A DNA stretch of 64,000 nucleotides from Neelides folsomi (GCA_034687125.1 JAQGBZ010000015.1:124001-188000); one strand, 5' to 3'; counted from the stretch's first letter, positions 1-15,400 are shown. Numbers and translations are program-made. Notes: a model not told the origin generated them from the letters alone.

Positions 1-194
1 TCTACATATAAAATAATAAAATAGGTATATAATATGTATTAGGTATGTGTGGTATGAATATTATAAGTAGAAGTATGATATACCATATAAATATATATTT
101 TATGAACCTAACAGAAATGATATAACATGGTACATTTTCTTATTTTTAATACTTATAGGAAGTTGTAAAAGTTGTGGGATTTGTGTAGTCTTAC
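1..194 (-). other. slo intron, left edge
   Basis: AT-rich DNA downstream of the donor at 194. No further slo exon is visible before the window edge. Confidence 0.8.
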
Positions 195-458
195 GAGATG
201 AATGATTCCGGCGGCAGTGAGCCAGACGGAGATGAAGATGGAGACGAGCTGAGCTAAACGAATTGAGCTGGAGGTCTTGAGAATGTTGAGATATTGGAGG
301 ATGTCGGGGACCGTCATAAGGCGAAGAGCTCGGAGGAACCGCAGCCCGATCCACGTCCGGTCCAAGTAGATCGACACAAAGGACGGAGGGATCGTGAAAT
401 AATCCACGAAGCTGTACATCTCCAACATGAACCACAGCTTGTCCGATGCTGCAATAAA
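195..458 (-). CDS. slo: slo coding exon 4 (S3, S4 voltage sensor, start of S5)
   Basis: This 264-bp exon opens [20 protein letters not shown] (end of S2 and S3). It continues through [20 protein letters not shown] and [20 protein letters not shown] (S4 and the S4-S5 linker) to [26 protein letters not shown]. The S4 arginines are all present. The donor GTAAGA follows at 194, so the gene continues to the left with the pore exons. Confidence 0.97.
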
Positions 459-3400
459 CTAAACCCACAAAAACAAAATTAAAACTCGAAAGGATTTTAA
501 TTAAAAATTAATATCGATTTTATTCTATACCTAATTAAATAAATTTCATAATGCTCTAGATGAATTTTTATTAAATTCTATTTAAAATCTGATCGATTTG
601 TTTTGGATCATAAATCAAAGGTAATATAGCTCACAGTTCGACTCTGATATTCATTGGAAATGATTAATTGAATGCCTGTGAATGGGTATTTTGATATTTG
701 TCACTGAATGACGTCAAAGAAATTGAATATCAGCGCACGTGTCCAAAGGGCAACTCCGAGACTTTCACGTTCTTTCACTCGATCAAAAAAGTTCTCGTTT
801 TATTGTCCCTTTGAATTCCAATTTCTTAAATCACAAACTGTCCTATAGTGCTTGCCATCATTTTTAGAGTAAACACCATAAAACGAAAAGTTTATGAAAC
901 ACATTAAATCTATTTTAATATTATTTACAAATAAATATTTTACAATTTCTTGAAAATGTCTTTAGACGGAAACAATTTTCATTTAAAGAGTCAAGTTGTA
1001 CTCATTTACAATAATGGCCCAAGTTTGGGAAAAGTTGTGAAGGAATTTGTGCGGGAATGAAATGAGCGGGTTGGAAATTGAAAGTTTGAGAGTCTGGGAG
1101 TTGCTTTGATCTTTGGAAAATGAAAAGTATTTCACTGACGGCTGTCACGAAATCCTCGTCGATCCATTTAAACCTTGTCGCCCATTATGGCTATAACTAT
1201 AACTATCAAACACACTTTATATTATAAAAGGGACAAGAATGGTTTTCTCAATTCAGCAAATCTCAAATATACTCAACTCCACCATTTATTAAGTCGAAGT
1301 ATATTAAATATATTATAACCAAACCAGTTATAACCTATTATAATATATGTATTCAAACTAATGCTTTCGATCCTAACATTTTAGTCTACATATCAGTATT
1401 ATAATATCACCACTAATAAGTATAAGACTTTTTGCTATACAAGTTAGAAAATCTGACAAAGCAAGTTTCAAATGAACATCCTGACTTTGATTGCTTTCAC
1501 CAATTTTGTAAATGAATTAAGACATCAAATACAGGCAAGATCATCAAAAGCTCAAAAGATCTTCAAAGGACTGAAAACCTGAAATGAGACAAAACCATTT
1601 TCCTCGGGTTTTCTATTCAGTTTGCTAATTCCTGCGAGTAGCTAACTAAGTGCATTTAATTTACCTCAATTCTTCTACAGTCATTGTTATCATTCGCATT
1701 TTTCTTCAAAGGAAAAACTTTGAATTATTTTTAATTGCCCAAAGGCGGGATTTTTTGAAACAAATGTGAAGTTTCGCTCTTGGGTATAAAAGCGTATCTT
1801 TTATAAATGTTTTATATGAAACGAGTCGTTGTAATTAAAGTAGAAAGGGAGTTTGCCAATTATCCACGTTTAAAGATAGCTCAAAGGTATCTACATATAA
1901 TGATGAAAGCGTGGGCAGAAATTTCCCCCACCGCACAGTCGGATCAACTTGAAAGAAGCGTTGAAATGGATCGACCGGGGCTCTTTACTTATTAATAGGA
2001 TCTCCTCCTTACTCCAAGGATTTCCATAAATTAACCAACACTAAATGCCCCCATTCAAATGCACACAATTGAATACAAAGTCTCGTCATCTTCTTTCCTT
2101 TAGGCCTTTTCACTCAACTCACTTTTAGTCACTGAGTTGATTAAATACTAAATACAGAGTTTAATATTGAGGTTATAAAGAAACTTATTTAACTCATTTG
2201 ATATCAAAAGAGGTTTATTTGACAGAATTTCTCTCGCTTCTGAATCCAATGAGTAGAGATTTGCTGGCATTTGAAGGTATTTGATCCAAGAATTTAATTA
2301 TAATGGATTAGGTTTCTCGTTCCTGCTGGTACCTCCAAACCCCCGTCTTTTATTCCAGAGTTAATCAAATTCCCTTTCTCATGATTCATTAAGTCATCTG
2401 AGAGACGGAGATGAATTTAATTTAATTTATTCCTATGGCTCAAATCCCATCATTTAACCAAAAACCACGACCAAGTTTCAACTTCTCTCTCAATGAATAT
2501 TTCATAAACTCGCTCCATCGATCCACAAAGTTCAAGATCTATTAAATGTAGTTAAATAATTCTATTATACGGAATATTCTATTAGCATACATATTTGTAT
2601 GTACATAGTGTACATACTACAATTCTGTATTTACAATCTTTCTATAATTTCGAATGCTACTTTTCAAATAACAACATTCAGCATATTCCTTGCTGATAAT
2701 TTTTACTAGACTTTTTTTTACAAGTGCGTGTTTTAAAGATAAAAAAGGACCTTATGGAAAATGGAATTTAATCGCCGACTTACCCTAATGAAAAAGTAGA
2801 CCATGAAAAATATGTTGAAGGCTAAATCAATCTGTTGTGTCGTGTTGTCGCTCCATTCTTGGCATTTTTCAACCCCAACACTAAAATTAAAAACATTAGT
2901 TTCAAATAAAGCGAATCAAAATTCAAATCTCTTCATTTGCATTGTAATCTCCATTTGATGATGAAAATAATGATGATTAATACCTTGAAGCGTCAACGAA
3001 ATATATCACCAATGATGCAATACTGAGTTTAAAGACAAGCACCACCTAGAATCATCAAAATTATTTCAATTTAGTCATTTTCATCTATTTAGTGTAATTA
3101 TGTGATTTAATATTTAACGAGCTTTCATCTTTGCGCATTGTGGATTTTACCATTTGGTTATGTCTTGTATTGTAATTGGTAATAACTTTCTGGCTAAAAC
3201 CATTAAAAAGTAAAAAATAGCCATTAACGTCTAGTTGAAATAAGAAACAAAAGGGTAAGAATAAAAAAGGTTAATTAGCAGAGGGAAAATGTCCATTTTT
3301 AACCCCATTAGACCCATTGTTGAGTAGTTGAGTTGTGGTTGACGTTGGAAGGAAATCCCCCGCTGACATAAGTCTCCCTAATACATAAAAGAACAAAAGG

Positions 3401-6400
3401 AAAAGAATGTTGATGGTCGCAGATTATAAAGGGAGAAAAGTAAAAAAATCCTCTTAACTCCCTTCTTACTAACTAAATAGAAAATATATTCATTCTCTCT
3501 CAAACGTCTTAAAATGTAATAACAATGTCTACTTGGCATGTAAAATAAATAGGCACATAAGTAAAGTATGTAGATGTGTGTTCATATCATACACTTTATG
3601 CACAACAATACTTTTTTATACTTATATTTTTGGTTTTACTCGATTTATAAAAATAATCGTTGTATTCTTGCTAGACATTTTACGACTCTCTAGCTCCACA
3701 AATTTGACGCCACTTCCCCTCACAGCTTCGTAAAAATAACCCATTTCCCTATAAGTTTAAGAAAGATTATGAAGGTTTTCCAAGCTTCACTTTAAGCTTC
3801 TTATGAGTCTCGACGTAAGTAAATAATCTTCCAGGATTCGATCAAACAAGGGAAAACCTGAAGTTGGTTGAGTTAATAAAGATAGATTTATAGGAATGAA
3901 GGAGACGTTAATGGTCTATAGACATATGAGAGTTTTCTTATCAGTTGAATTGAGTTGTAAAAAGGTCGTTATTCAAAGGTGGGTCGATGAGGCGAATGAA
4001 GATTGGGCGGAAGTTGGAAAGTAGGGCATTCCTCAAGGTATGATTCTCTCAACCCTTCACTTTGACTTTCCAGCTCTCACATCCTTTTACGCAGAGTGAA
4101 AGACTCTTTAATTCTCTCCAATTTCCCATGATGTCCACAGACCTTTTTCATCCTTTTAGCAAGAGAAAGCGATGCGAGCGATGGGAGAAAGAAGAGTGTG
4201 CCGCCCAATTCAAACTAACACGATTCAAGGAGATCGGACCATCCACTCACTTTAAATGGTAAATGGAATGTCGAAAATCCTAAACTTCATAAACCCTCTT
4301 TGTCTTCAATGTTTGAACAAACTTAAAAGTTTAAAAAATGCGAGGAATTTGTAATAAGGGGAACAATGCTCATAAAAATTTCATGGCCAAGAGTACAAAA
4401 TATACGTTGAATACGTTCCCTCATTGTAACTTACATAGCTTTTGTTAAACAATGTGTAGCATTACATACTTCTTACGCTAGTTATAAATATTTATGTTTG
4501 TAATACTAACTTATATTCAAACTCAAAGTTATGCCCAAAGTTTGAATAAAACTTGACAGGGTATAGTTATCTGTGATTCAAATGGCAGTTTTACGCACAC
4601 GTTTGCCCTACATTATCCTTTATAAATATATTTCTTCGACACATCCACATTAACTTATAAGGCCATGTAAGTTATAACAGTTATGAAAGAATATCTTTTG
4701 TAAATGTTCATATGTTATACATATACCGATAGAGAAAGCGGAATAGAAAGTCATCATATGAGTATCATGTGTTGAATATGAAAGAGCGTTTAGAAGAATC
4801 TTTGTTTCATATGTATGAGGAAAGTTTGTCAAGTAATCCGATTATGGTCCTCACTATTCCGAACAATGGGAGATCCTTCGATAGTTAAAGTTATGTTTTC
4901 GCATTAACCGCAAGAACATGATATGCTTCTATATTTAATGTCCAAATCCATTAACTTACATGACTCTATTGTTTGAAGTTTTTGTTTCTGCGTTTTACTT
5001 TTTAGTTAAGAATGAGAACAACTTTGGGTTAGTTATATTTTCAGGATAAACAGATATTAAAATATTTATATAACTGTATGGTCATACCAATGGTATTATT
5101 TACTTATTAAAAATAAATTAGCATACAAGTGGATATACCGAAGTGAAGTTATAAAAATATGCAAATGTAATATCTGTATTATAAGAGTATTTTATAAGAG
5201 ATAACTAACGATCAGTTAAAGGGAAAAGTACAATTTGGAAATGCAGCTCTAATATTTCATTTTGAAAAAATGTGAGAAAGGACAATGAAGATCTCCAGAT
5301 GTTTTCATTTAAAAAAGTGAAGATATTAGGCGCCTTGCGCATCACCTGCAACATCTTTCCCAATCTCTCACTAAATATTTTTATTCCCCACTTCCACTCT
5401 CTTAATAAAATAACAATACACGGACCAATGACTGGAATAGGAAGAGGAATAGAAATGAATAGATTTAAAGGAATAAAACAGAACTAATGGGATTCAAAGG
5501 ACCATAAGTTACAGCATATGGAAAGTGTTAGATAACAAGCGATGTAATAAGGCCATTCCCGATATGAGTCGGGTTCTTGAGTCGGAATTAATGTGGAGTT
5601 AAGTGAATTAGAAGAATTAAAGAGAAAGTTTGCACATGCGAGAGGAATGTCCGGGAATTGGAGGGGAATCGATGTGAATTCGGATCGACCCATCTGGGCA
5701 TCAATTCCCACCAAAGAACGCCCCAATTCACTCTTTTGTTCCTTTCCACAATGAATTCACTCTCACTGATCATCTCTCTCATATTACAAATTGTAATGCC
5801 GTGGATGAAATGACAAGCTTTTCTTTCGTATGGATCTAGACATTACACAAATAAATTACTCCCTTTGTTAATGGGAATGAATGGAGAATTGAAATTATTC
5901 AGAACGAGGAAATTATAAAAATCCGCATTAGGAAAATTTATGGAATGTTCATTCATGAGGGAGATGATTGAGATTTAAGATTCTGCAATTCTGACTTTGA
6001 ATTTCATACCCATTTTTCCACTCCAGAGGCACTCGGGTTTTCTACTTTAAATTCTCGTACTGGAAGTTGGAAATAAAATAAATCTTTTTTACCCTTCAAA
6101 TCGAATGGACAATTGACCCATTTAGAATTGCCCTGGTCATTTTCCATTTTCAATGATGGCAGGGAAAGAAATTGAAGAGATTCACCTGGGGAGTTCAGAC
6201 CAACTCTTTAACTTTAACGATCATTTCTACTCTTTCAAGACTCAAATTCAACCTTCGATTCAACTTTTTCATTCTCATATTTCACAATTTTATGATGAAA
6301 ACTGATACTCTCTCAAATATACTTATTCTCTCATCTCTTCCTTTGATATACAAAAAAGAATATAATTAGGAAAATTGGACCAAGTTTATATGCGCAATAA

Positions 6401-9400
6401 ACGTTGTCTCCCAAATTAAATAATTTTTTGAATGGGTTCTCAAGTTTTAATTGAACTAGTTAGTACTATGAACTTGATATGATTTCCATATAAAGCAAAA
6501 TATATATTATGTATATGAATTCAAACCATTTCTCCATATAGCTAAAATAAGTTGGTCAACTCGGAGTTTCAAATTCCCAGCCAGTGAAGTGAAGCGGCTC
6601 AAAGTTCCCAAGCGAATGTGAAAGTGGGGGATGAGGTTGGGCGATGAATCATGGAAAGAAGAAGAGTTGGCTCTTGAGCTTCATCGCATAATTCATTTCT
6701 TTTCCCAGCACTTTCCCTCTTATTACTCTTCGTATGACAAACAGCCTTTACAGACACTCCAATGCACCCATGAACATGTAAGGACGAATTACAAACACAT
6801 TATTATGTTCAACGTACCAGTAATTGTCAAGCATATTTTAAAACACTTGCCTGTACTATATACACTTGCATGAATTTAGCACTCGCTTACACTTATAAAA
6901 CTTATACTGATATGATATTGCATGTCTAGTTAGTTAAATAAAAAATAATATAGAATGAAAATGTGAGCAAATTTATAAAATGGCAATGTAAAGAGACACG
7001 AAGTTTAAAGCGATCGATAAAGTCGGGAAACTAAAAGTGGCGTTGAATTTCAGCTCAATCAAAATGGAGCTATAGTTGGTGAAAGTAAAGTATGGAAAAT
7101 GAATAATCCTTCAATTAACGACTTCCGCTCTTTCATCAATTCCCTTCATCCTTTTAATGACCGTATCAATTAACAGTAAGTGTATCACTTTCTTATTAAT
7201 CAACGCTGAGATAATGACAAGGTCCTTAGAGTGCACAAAACCTTTAATAATAATGGCAATATCAATTATGGATAAATTCAAAAGCCTCAAAGTGTTAAGA
7301 AAAGGCTTAAAAGCTCAATAAACAAACTCGAAGCTTTTTTATACATCAATGTAATGAAAGCTTTATCATAAACTTACAAAGTAGCTCCTTATGTGCACAA
7401 TAAATTATAAAAATAATTGTTGAATCGATTCAAGGTACATTGTGAAAAATGACAGCCAATTTAATGGAAATTACCTTCATTGCATAGAACACACTTTAAA
7501 ATGAATGCATATTTCCGTGACCAAACTGCTTGCAAGTGTTGGTAAAAAAATTTCCACAAATTCATTGTGTGGGAAAAGCGTCATCATGAATATAGAATGG
7601 AAAAAAGATTGCATGGGTCTGGATATACTTTTATATTATTTATCTTATCTTACGTTATGCAAGAATCGAATGACATAATACATGAGAATACATTTTTACG
7701 TAAAGAGAAGATCTATCCTGTTGGATGTCTTACATGAGTTATATTGGGTATCTTTTAGTATTGGGAATTCCCCTTCAATGAATGTATTTGAAATGAATAA
7801 ATTTCGTTTCAATTGAGTCCTCTCTGAATCCATAATTTAGATCACTCGACCTTCTGGAATGAGAAAACTCACAGTCCATTCAAACCACCAATTCCCCTTG
7901 CTCCAAATTCCCTCACATCATTCCAAATTCTGAACCCAATCCCATTCAAGAAAGATACAATACAATACAAAAGGAAAGGGGAAGAAAGCAGTTATTTGCA
8001 ATTACGCCTTTCTTGTAAAAACTATAATTTCCATTAATCATTTTCCATACATTTATTCTCGATCGATCATTGGTACAATTCCATTAGAGGATTAATTAAG
8101 TGAATTTAACAGGGAGAATTTTAGTTTAATTAACATTCAGTAACGTTCTTATGAAACTCCCTCCAGTAAAAAAAGGAACATTAATGAAGAAGGCGCGAAG
8201 ACTTTTATAGATCTAAAGGCATTAAGAAAAAAATGAGTTTTTCCTTCATTTCTCCTTGGTTTTCCCCCCTAATGACAATTGATGGAAAATGTCATGCGAT
8301 GTGTTTTGTATCGAAGGACGATTTTCTTTTATGAGACGGTCATTAGGGGAGAGCCGCACAAACTCCGACCATCAAAGCAGAGAAGGAATCTCCCGGTGGG
8401 TTTGTGAAGATAACTCCATTGACCCACTCTTTTGAAAACATATTCACAGGGCGGGGTTTAATGAAGTCGGCATAAAGACCAATGTATTAAAGATGGTGAA
8501 ACTCTGAATGTTCCTCGGCTCATTTAAAATGTAAATGGAATGTGCGAAGCTCCCCATTTCGACCCTCGCGTTATAAGGAGGGAAAGGAAAGCGAGAGAAT
8601 TAATTTTTAACACTTCTTTTAATATTCTTATGAAAAACTTTCGTTGTTCGAGCTAAACTTCCAGAATTCAAGTCCTAGAATTAAAATTTCAACATCCCTT
8701 GAATTTAACACCTCATTTACGCCAAATCTTTTTAATGACAATTTAAGCACAAAAATTAACGCTTATGAATACAATACGATATCATTAAAATACACTTCCT
8801 AAATTCAACCAAATAAAATAAACCAAAAAATATGTATAAACTTTACCTAACTTGGAAAAAGATAGAAATTCAAATTATTTGGCAATTTAAAGCGTCGATA
8901 ATTTTAAATAAAAGCAGACTTTATTATGTAAAACTTTTCAGCTTAATTGAAACAAAGTGGGCGAATTAAAAGTGAATGAATTTTGTATTAAATTTCTAGT
9001 AGAGCACAATGTGTGACAAAGTGAATAATCCCGAATATCCAGAGATCCATTAATTAAAACTCATCCTCCGAGGTCCTCCAATTCATCTCTTTGTGGGGGA
9101 GCATAGAAGTTCGCAAATACTTGGTAAATGAAGTAAATGAACAAAATGAACAATGCGCATTGAGTCTTTTCTCCTCAATAATCAACATTGTACATTTCAT
9201 TCTTCATTCACGGAGTATAATATTCATTCTCTTTTAGCAAACCCCCCACGTTCGCACATCCTTCCAAAAAAGAAAGCTTGCTAATATTTAATGAATACTC
9301 GAGATGGAAAAACATCTTTTGAATTTAAACAAAAAAATACAATTTGATATGAAATATAACTAGTACAGGGAGGGCCATAAGTATCTTTCTTTTTTTTAAT

Positions 9401-12400
9401 GGGCAACCATTTTAATGTGATTAAAGATAAAAATCTTTAAACATCGGCGATTTGTGTTAAATATATCCATCAACAATGAAGCAAGCTAAAAACTGTTTTG
9501 GTCAAAGCATAAATAAACGACAGCTACCTTTCTTTGTGAAAGCGCGAAGTTTGGAACGCGATGGATAGGACGGGCCCCGACGAGGCGCTTTTCCATGTCC
9601 TCCACGCTCTCCAGATCTCACTCTCTTGGACTTCATTTTATGGGGTTTTGTCAAAAGCAAATTTACGCCAAGATTCCATCAACACTTGATGAAATCAGGT
9701 TGGAATATTCGAAGCGTTTGCAGAAGTTCAGATTGCAATGTGCAAACGTGGATGTGAAGCTGTCGTTTGGTTGCGTTTGCAACGCTGCCTCGAAGCTGAT
9801 GGAGCTCAAGTGACAAAATAATATTACTGAATATATTATATAACATATAAGCATTACCATTGCCAAATGTTAGAAAAATTGGTTAAAGATTAAAAGAGAT
9901 ACAAGCTGATTAAAAAAAGAAAGATACTAATGGCCCTCCCTGTACTTACCTATATTAATTATTAATAAATATACTTTACATTGAATAATATTGAAAAATA
10001 TACTTACAATATATATGTTTAGTAAATAATACATATTAGGAATACTTTCAAAAAATAAATGTAACATTTTTAAAGCCCTAAAGAGTTAAAAAGAATTTCA
10101 AAAGCTTCGCATTTCCTTTCACTTTCCATTGATTCTTGAATTCTCGTCACTTTGCATTTTGAAATTGCATTTTCCACCTTCCATTCATCTCTCCTTGCAT
10201 TGGGTTCTCCACTTTGGTTTAAAAGGAGGAGAGGCGTAAAATGGGTAGATGTGAATTTGGAGGCTATTGAGAAAAGGAGACGTGATTGTAAATTGGGGCG
10301 TCGTGGATGGGTTGGAGAAAAAGAAGAGTCAAATTCCGTAAATTGGAAAAGGGAGGAGGAGCGGATCAATACGAGAACAACTGCATGCACCACATTCACA
10401 GAGGCACCATTACTAAACTCTCCACGAGACGGCCGATTAACATTTCCCCCATTTACTCCACAGACCTTTGGAATACTTTCCTCCTGATTTACTCCCTCTT
10501 TCACCTATTTATTAATTTTCTATAATACTCCCATACTCATTCTTAAATGTCCAATGAACATTATACTACTCCGTAGATTAAAATTTAAACATTATACCTT
10601 GTAGGAATTGGTTCATTGGTTTTAATTGCAAATTCTTAGGGCTTAATTGAATCCTTCATTATTTTAATAGCTCTTTCTTAAACCCATTTCTATTTTACAC
10701 CGCCTACACTCTTTCGCTAATCACCTATTACTAAATATATAAAAGAGCTATAACCCTAACCATGCTGCAGATCTAGGTTATATGTCATTCTTATAACGCT
10801 GGGTATGGTCAGTTTATCAGCAATGTTAAAAAATTAAGATTGCGCATTGTTAAGACAAGCATGGAACATAGAGTTGATTAAATGCCGCTGTCTGGGAAAG
10901 TGAAGGATTTCCTTTTTGGACTGTCTTTATGTCCATTTAGGTCACCGGAAAGATTCCGGGAAAAACTTGAGAGATTTTCATCTCGTAGGGGAAATTGAGG
11001 AAACGATGGTTCTCCGCATCTTCTCAAAGATGCCCAAAACATTTCGGAAGGAATAGCGAAAAGGAATTAAAATCAATCCTTTTCCTCCTTCACCACACCA
11101 CCAGGAAAACCCAAAATACTTTTCCAATAATAACAAAAACTATGTCAGTTTTTAACAACTTTTTCCTCCCTCGAATGTAAATTGCCTATATAGTGGAATT
11201 CGAAGGAAAAGCAATAAAACACGATCGGTATGTAAAGCAAATGTGAGCAAGAAACCAATGCATAAAATTGTATTTACCACACTCTTAACTATTAGTATTT
11301 AACTTTTCCCTTACATTTAACTAAAATGTAATTTGCAGTTTACAACTTTACAATATAGAAAGTGTAAACGCGAAATTTTGGCGCAATTCTCAAATAAAAT
11401 TTCAGAAAATAACATTGGTGGGATAAAATGAGCTTCTGCAAAGTGGTGATATGGATATTGAAATTCAAGCTTGAATATAAAAATATTTGTATTCAATTGG
11501 AAGCCCAAGAGGTTGGAAATTGATGCTATAAAATTGAATTCATAATTTCCTCCAATTCCTAATAAGATTCAATTGAAAAACTCTCAGGTTCCTCTTATTG
11601 TTAGCCAACTTCGCATGTGTTTCATTTTGACTAACATTAAATGAGGCTCAGGCTTAGAATTCTTTCACAAAGAACAACCAATTTAACTTGCATTTTGCCT
11701 TCATCAAACTCCCTTTGCATCAACAATTGAAAAATTTGAATCGAATCACAAGTTTCTCATTTGGAACTTTCTCATTTGTATTTCACAATCGTTTTACTTG
11801 TGAATAAATACAAGTAATTCTTTTATCCTTTCATTCCTATCTTTCATAATGCTTTAATACTTCAATGTAACAGTATACATAGAATAGTATTCGGCTATTC
11901 TTACTGGCATTGGTATACTCACTCACATTCGGCATCTAATTTCCTCTTGCTTCGAATTGGAGTGAGTGAAGCCTGGGCATGAGGACAGATGGGCGTGAAT
12001 ATTTGAAAGGAGAGTCAAAGTAAAGGAAGGGGAAATCAATTGACACCAACTATGTATTTCCCTCACGCAAACCGTCTATTGACATGTCAAATAAATCACC
12101 GAGTCTTCAAACTCCTCCCACGATAAAGTCAACTTCTTTTCAAACCTAGTGAAAAATCGGAATCAATAGGTCTAAATTCTAAATATTCGCAAAATTAAGG
12201 TAGAGGGTAGATAGTATTATGGGCATTATATTACAAAATTCATCTTTTTTGAAATTTTAGATAGAAAATGGAAATAGTTTTAAAGTTCTTTGTTGAATTT
12301 TGTAAGCAAATCCTTCAACTCTTTTTCTTTTACACCAAAGGAAAGTTTGGGAGTCTTCTTGAGGTCAGGGACGAGATGGGAAAGAAAGAGGGAGGAAAGG

Positions 12401-15400
12401 AGTCTAATAAGAAATAAGTTTTTAAAAAGCCAAGGGATGGAATTTGAAAAGAATTCATCCTCTGCCTTACAAGCAAATTAAATTCCATTCCGCCTTTCTC
12501 TTCCTAAACGCTGCATTTTGCCAAGGAGGAAATTGCAACTTTTTTCATAATGAATCAACTTACTTTTCTCCTAAAGTAAAATGGATCCAACACTTGGAAA
12601 TAATCCTGCGACGAACTTACCAAAAGAATTCTATTTTTTAAATTCCAATTTTTTAATCTTCCAACTTTGGAAGATTGAGAAACACCGTAGGGAACTTTTT
12701 ATTTATTATTATTAATTCTTTGTTGATGTAATTTCATATAGTTATGATTAATGATCTACTTCTGAGTATATTTAATATTGAGGAATTTTCCAAAAAATTT
12801 TTCAAGTTCAGAGACAATGAGACAATCGATGAGCTGGAAGTTTAACCAGTCCTTTAAACCTTTGATTAAACTCATAAAATCCATTTAGCTGTGTTTGTGA
12901 ATGGGAAATTCGTGGAGTGGAATGCTTGGATTTTAATTAAAATTCTAATTAGTCGAATCATTAGACTAATTAAATGTAAATTGTTTCCTGTTAAAATTCC
13001 TTTGAAGAGGAATTTGGAAAAATCTGAACCATTTGCATGATAGTCCATGAGGAGGTTATTTTATATTTATTAAGGACTCAATTTTCTTTCACAAAATGAG
13101 GAGAATCATCGTGTGAAATGTCCACTTTAAATTCATGACTTATATCAACTCAATTCTCCACATAAATCTCCACTATATCTTAATATCTATCTTCTCCTAT
13201 CTTCCAACACAAGATACAATACTTTAAGATAGTAAATTGTGAATGAAAATTGACTCGCTTCTTCCGCACTTTGTGCCAAAATATAAAATCCATACTTTCA
13301 AGGGCAAAGGAATTTTCTTAAATTGAAAGTATAACAAACCCAACCATGCAAAAATAATCCAATTTGAATAAACAGAGAAAAATGCATTTACTTAAAAGTC
13401 AATATTTGCCAATATTCGAATTAATGTTTACCATCTTATTAAACCTAAATAAATATTTGTATTGTATTATTCAGTAGTTTGTACTTATATTAAGTAAATG
13501 TTTAAATGTAAATTAAAGTTTAAATTAAAAATATGAATAAAGGATAAAAGGAATTTAATTGTGAGTAGAGAAATTAGAGAAACTGGTCGTTAGAAGCAGT
13601 GAATGTAAGTGTAGTAAATGGGAGTTGAATTGATTAGTAATTAGAAAGTAAGTCTTTGTTCAATAATGGACTTGGGAAAGTGGAGTAGTAAAAGGAGCAA
13701 TTAGCCAAGTTTTGAAAGTGGAGGTGAGATAAGGGGAGATTTAGAAAAGAAAGCGTAATTAGGTGGAAATTTAGATCCCAGGAGGGCCAAACTCTCCGAG
13801 CCTTCTCCACGGCCCAAAAGAAAATTCCTCTTTCAAGTTTTACAAGGCCCTTAGCTCATCGTAAAGAGAATTTATTCGCTCATATCCTCCCGACTGCTCT
13901 GCCCCGGTTATTAGCAACTGCGCGGACCAGATCTCAAGAACACACAAAGTTGTAAACTTCAACTTTAACGTCACAAAACCGTTGGAACTCTTCGTCGGAG
14001 AGGAAAACCCAAAGACCCACAAGGGACAAACAACCCAAACTTCCGCTTCCCCCAATACAAAACTAACGTCACAAAGTCACCAACTAACACAATTACAAAA
14101 AATAAAAAAACCGAAAAAACCAATTTTTTAAACTTTCTCCATTTTCCCAACTTTACCTAGTCTATTTTATTTCATTGATCTACCTGACCTATTGTTGGAT
14201 AATTTACTTGAATTATTGTTTGATAATTCATCTGACCTAATGTTTAATCATTGACCTGACCAACCCAATAAAATTTAAATTTCCTTTGCGATTTCGATTA
14301 AATGTCACTGTTGAGGCATATTTATGGATTTGAGGGAAGAAAGAAGGTCATGTGATAAATAAAATGAAGAAGCGTCGGGTTGGAATTGAAAGTAAGTCAA
14401 ATTGGACTCCCTCGTCTCCCATAATTGCCAAACTTCGCTCCTCATAAATTTTAGAAACAATGGGGAAAGTTGACAAGATGAAGAATCCTCATCTCCTCAT
14501 ATTTCATTCTCTAAATGTAGGGAAAAGCAGAGGAGTCAACTCACAGACAGATTAATACAAATAACAATTCCTTCCCTATCATACAATATATTTACTCCAT
14601 TCTTCCTTTGTTCTATACATTCGCTCCCATTTACACATTTACTGCATTAAACTCAACACCGACTTTTTATCATTCAAATTCAATTATCCAAAATGCAATA
14701 CATCAAAGTGGCAATTCATCATTCCCAATTTGGAATAAAATCCAATAAATTACTTTTAATTGTTTTTTCAATTCATAACGATGAAAAATAGATACCTAGA
14801 TAAATACCATATTGGAAATAAATGAAATAGTATTTTCGCAATTTGAAAAAAATACTAAAATAATTTAAATTGTAAGTTTCATAATAAACTTTTGATAAAG
14901 ATGATAGTTCAGTTTAGGATGCAACTTCCAGGTTGGGTGAACACAGAATGGATGAAATGACAAGATTGGTGGTCTTATGGTCCTTATTAAGGTCTTGGAT
15001 GGCTGTGGGAATTTTCTCCTCGATGGACCATTGAAGATGGAGGTGGAAGATAAATAAAACTAATGCGATCCAATGGCACTTCTATAAGATGGTTTTACTT
15101 ATAAGATGAGTGCAATCCTATTTAACCAGCGAAAACCCGCATGGTGAACTTTGGTATCTTTTATATCTTTAAGGTCTAAGGAAGGTTCGTCTTTTAGCTG
15201 ACGGATGTCTTTTTAAGAGAGACAAATCACTTGTTCTTTTCTTCCTCCCAAAGACATTCGGAACATTCCGTGGAGTCATAATGGTTAATCCTTAATGTCG
15301 AGAAAATAAGAAAAACCTTTTAACAAATTGCCTCTCTCAAACCCTACCACTAATATTTAATTTATCCGCTCCATAACCTCAATATTCACCATAATACATT

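Larger units (their letters stand above)
9366..9942. mobile_element. Degenerate Tc1/mariner-family transposon
   Basis: A 577-bp element with near-perfect terminal inverted repeats of about 33 bp. Both ends begin CAGGGAGGGCCAT and continue AGTATCTTTCTTTTTTT, with one clear mismatch. TA dinucleotides flank both ends (9364-9365 and 9943-9944), the expected mariner target duplication. The interior keeps only the carboxy-terminal part of a transposase, so this copy is deleted and dead. The complete inverted repeats mean it could have been moved by an active relative. The element lies inside the first coding intron of slo. Confidence 0.9.

Noticed and set aside
12946-12972. Inverted repeat TAATTAGTC...GACTAATTA
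   Set aside because: A 9-bp AT-rich stem of the kind expected by chance in this DNA; no precursor-like hairpin extends from it.
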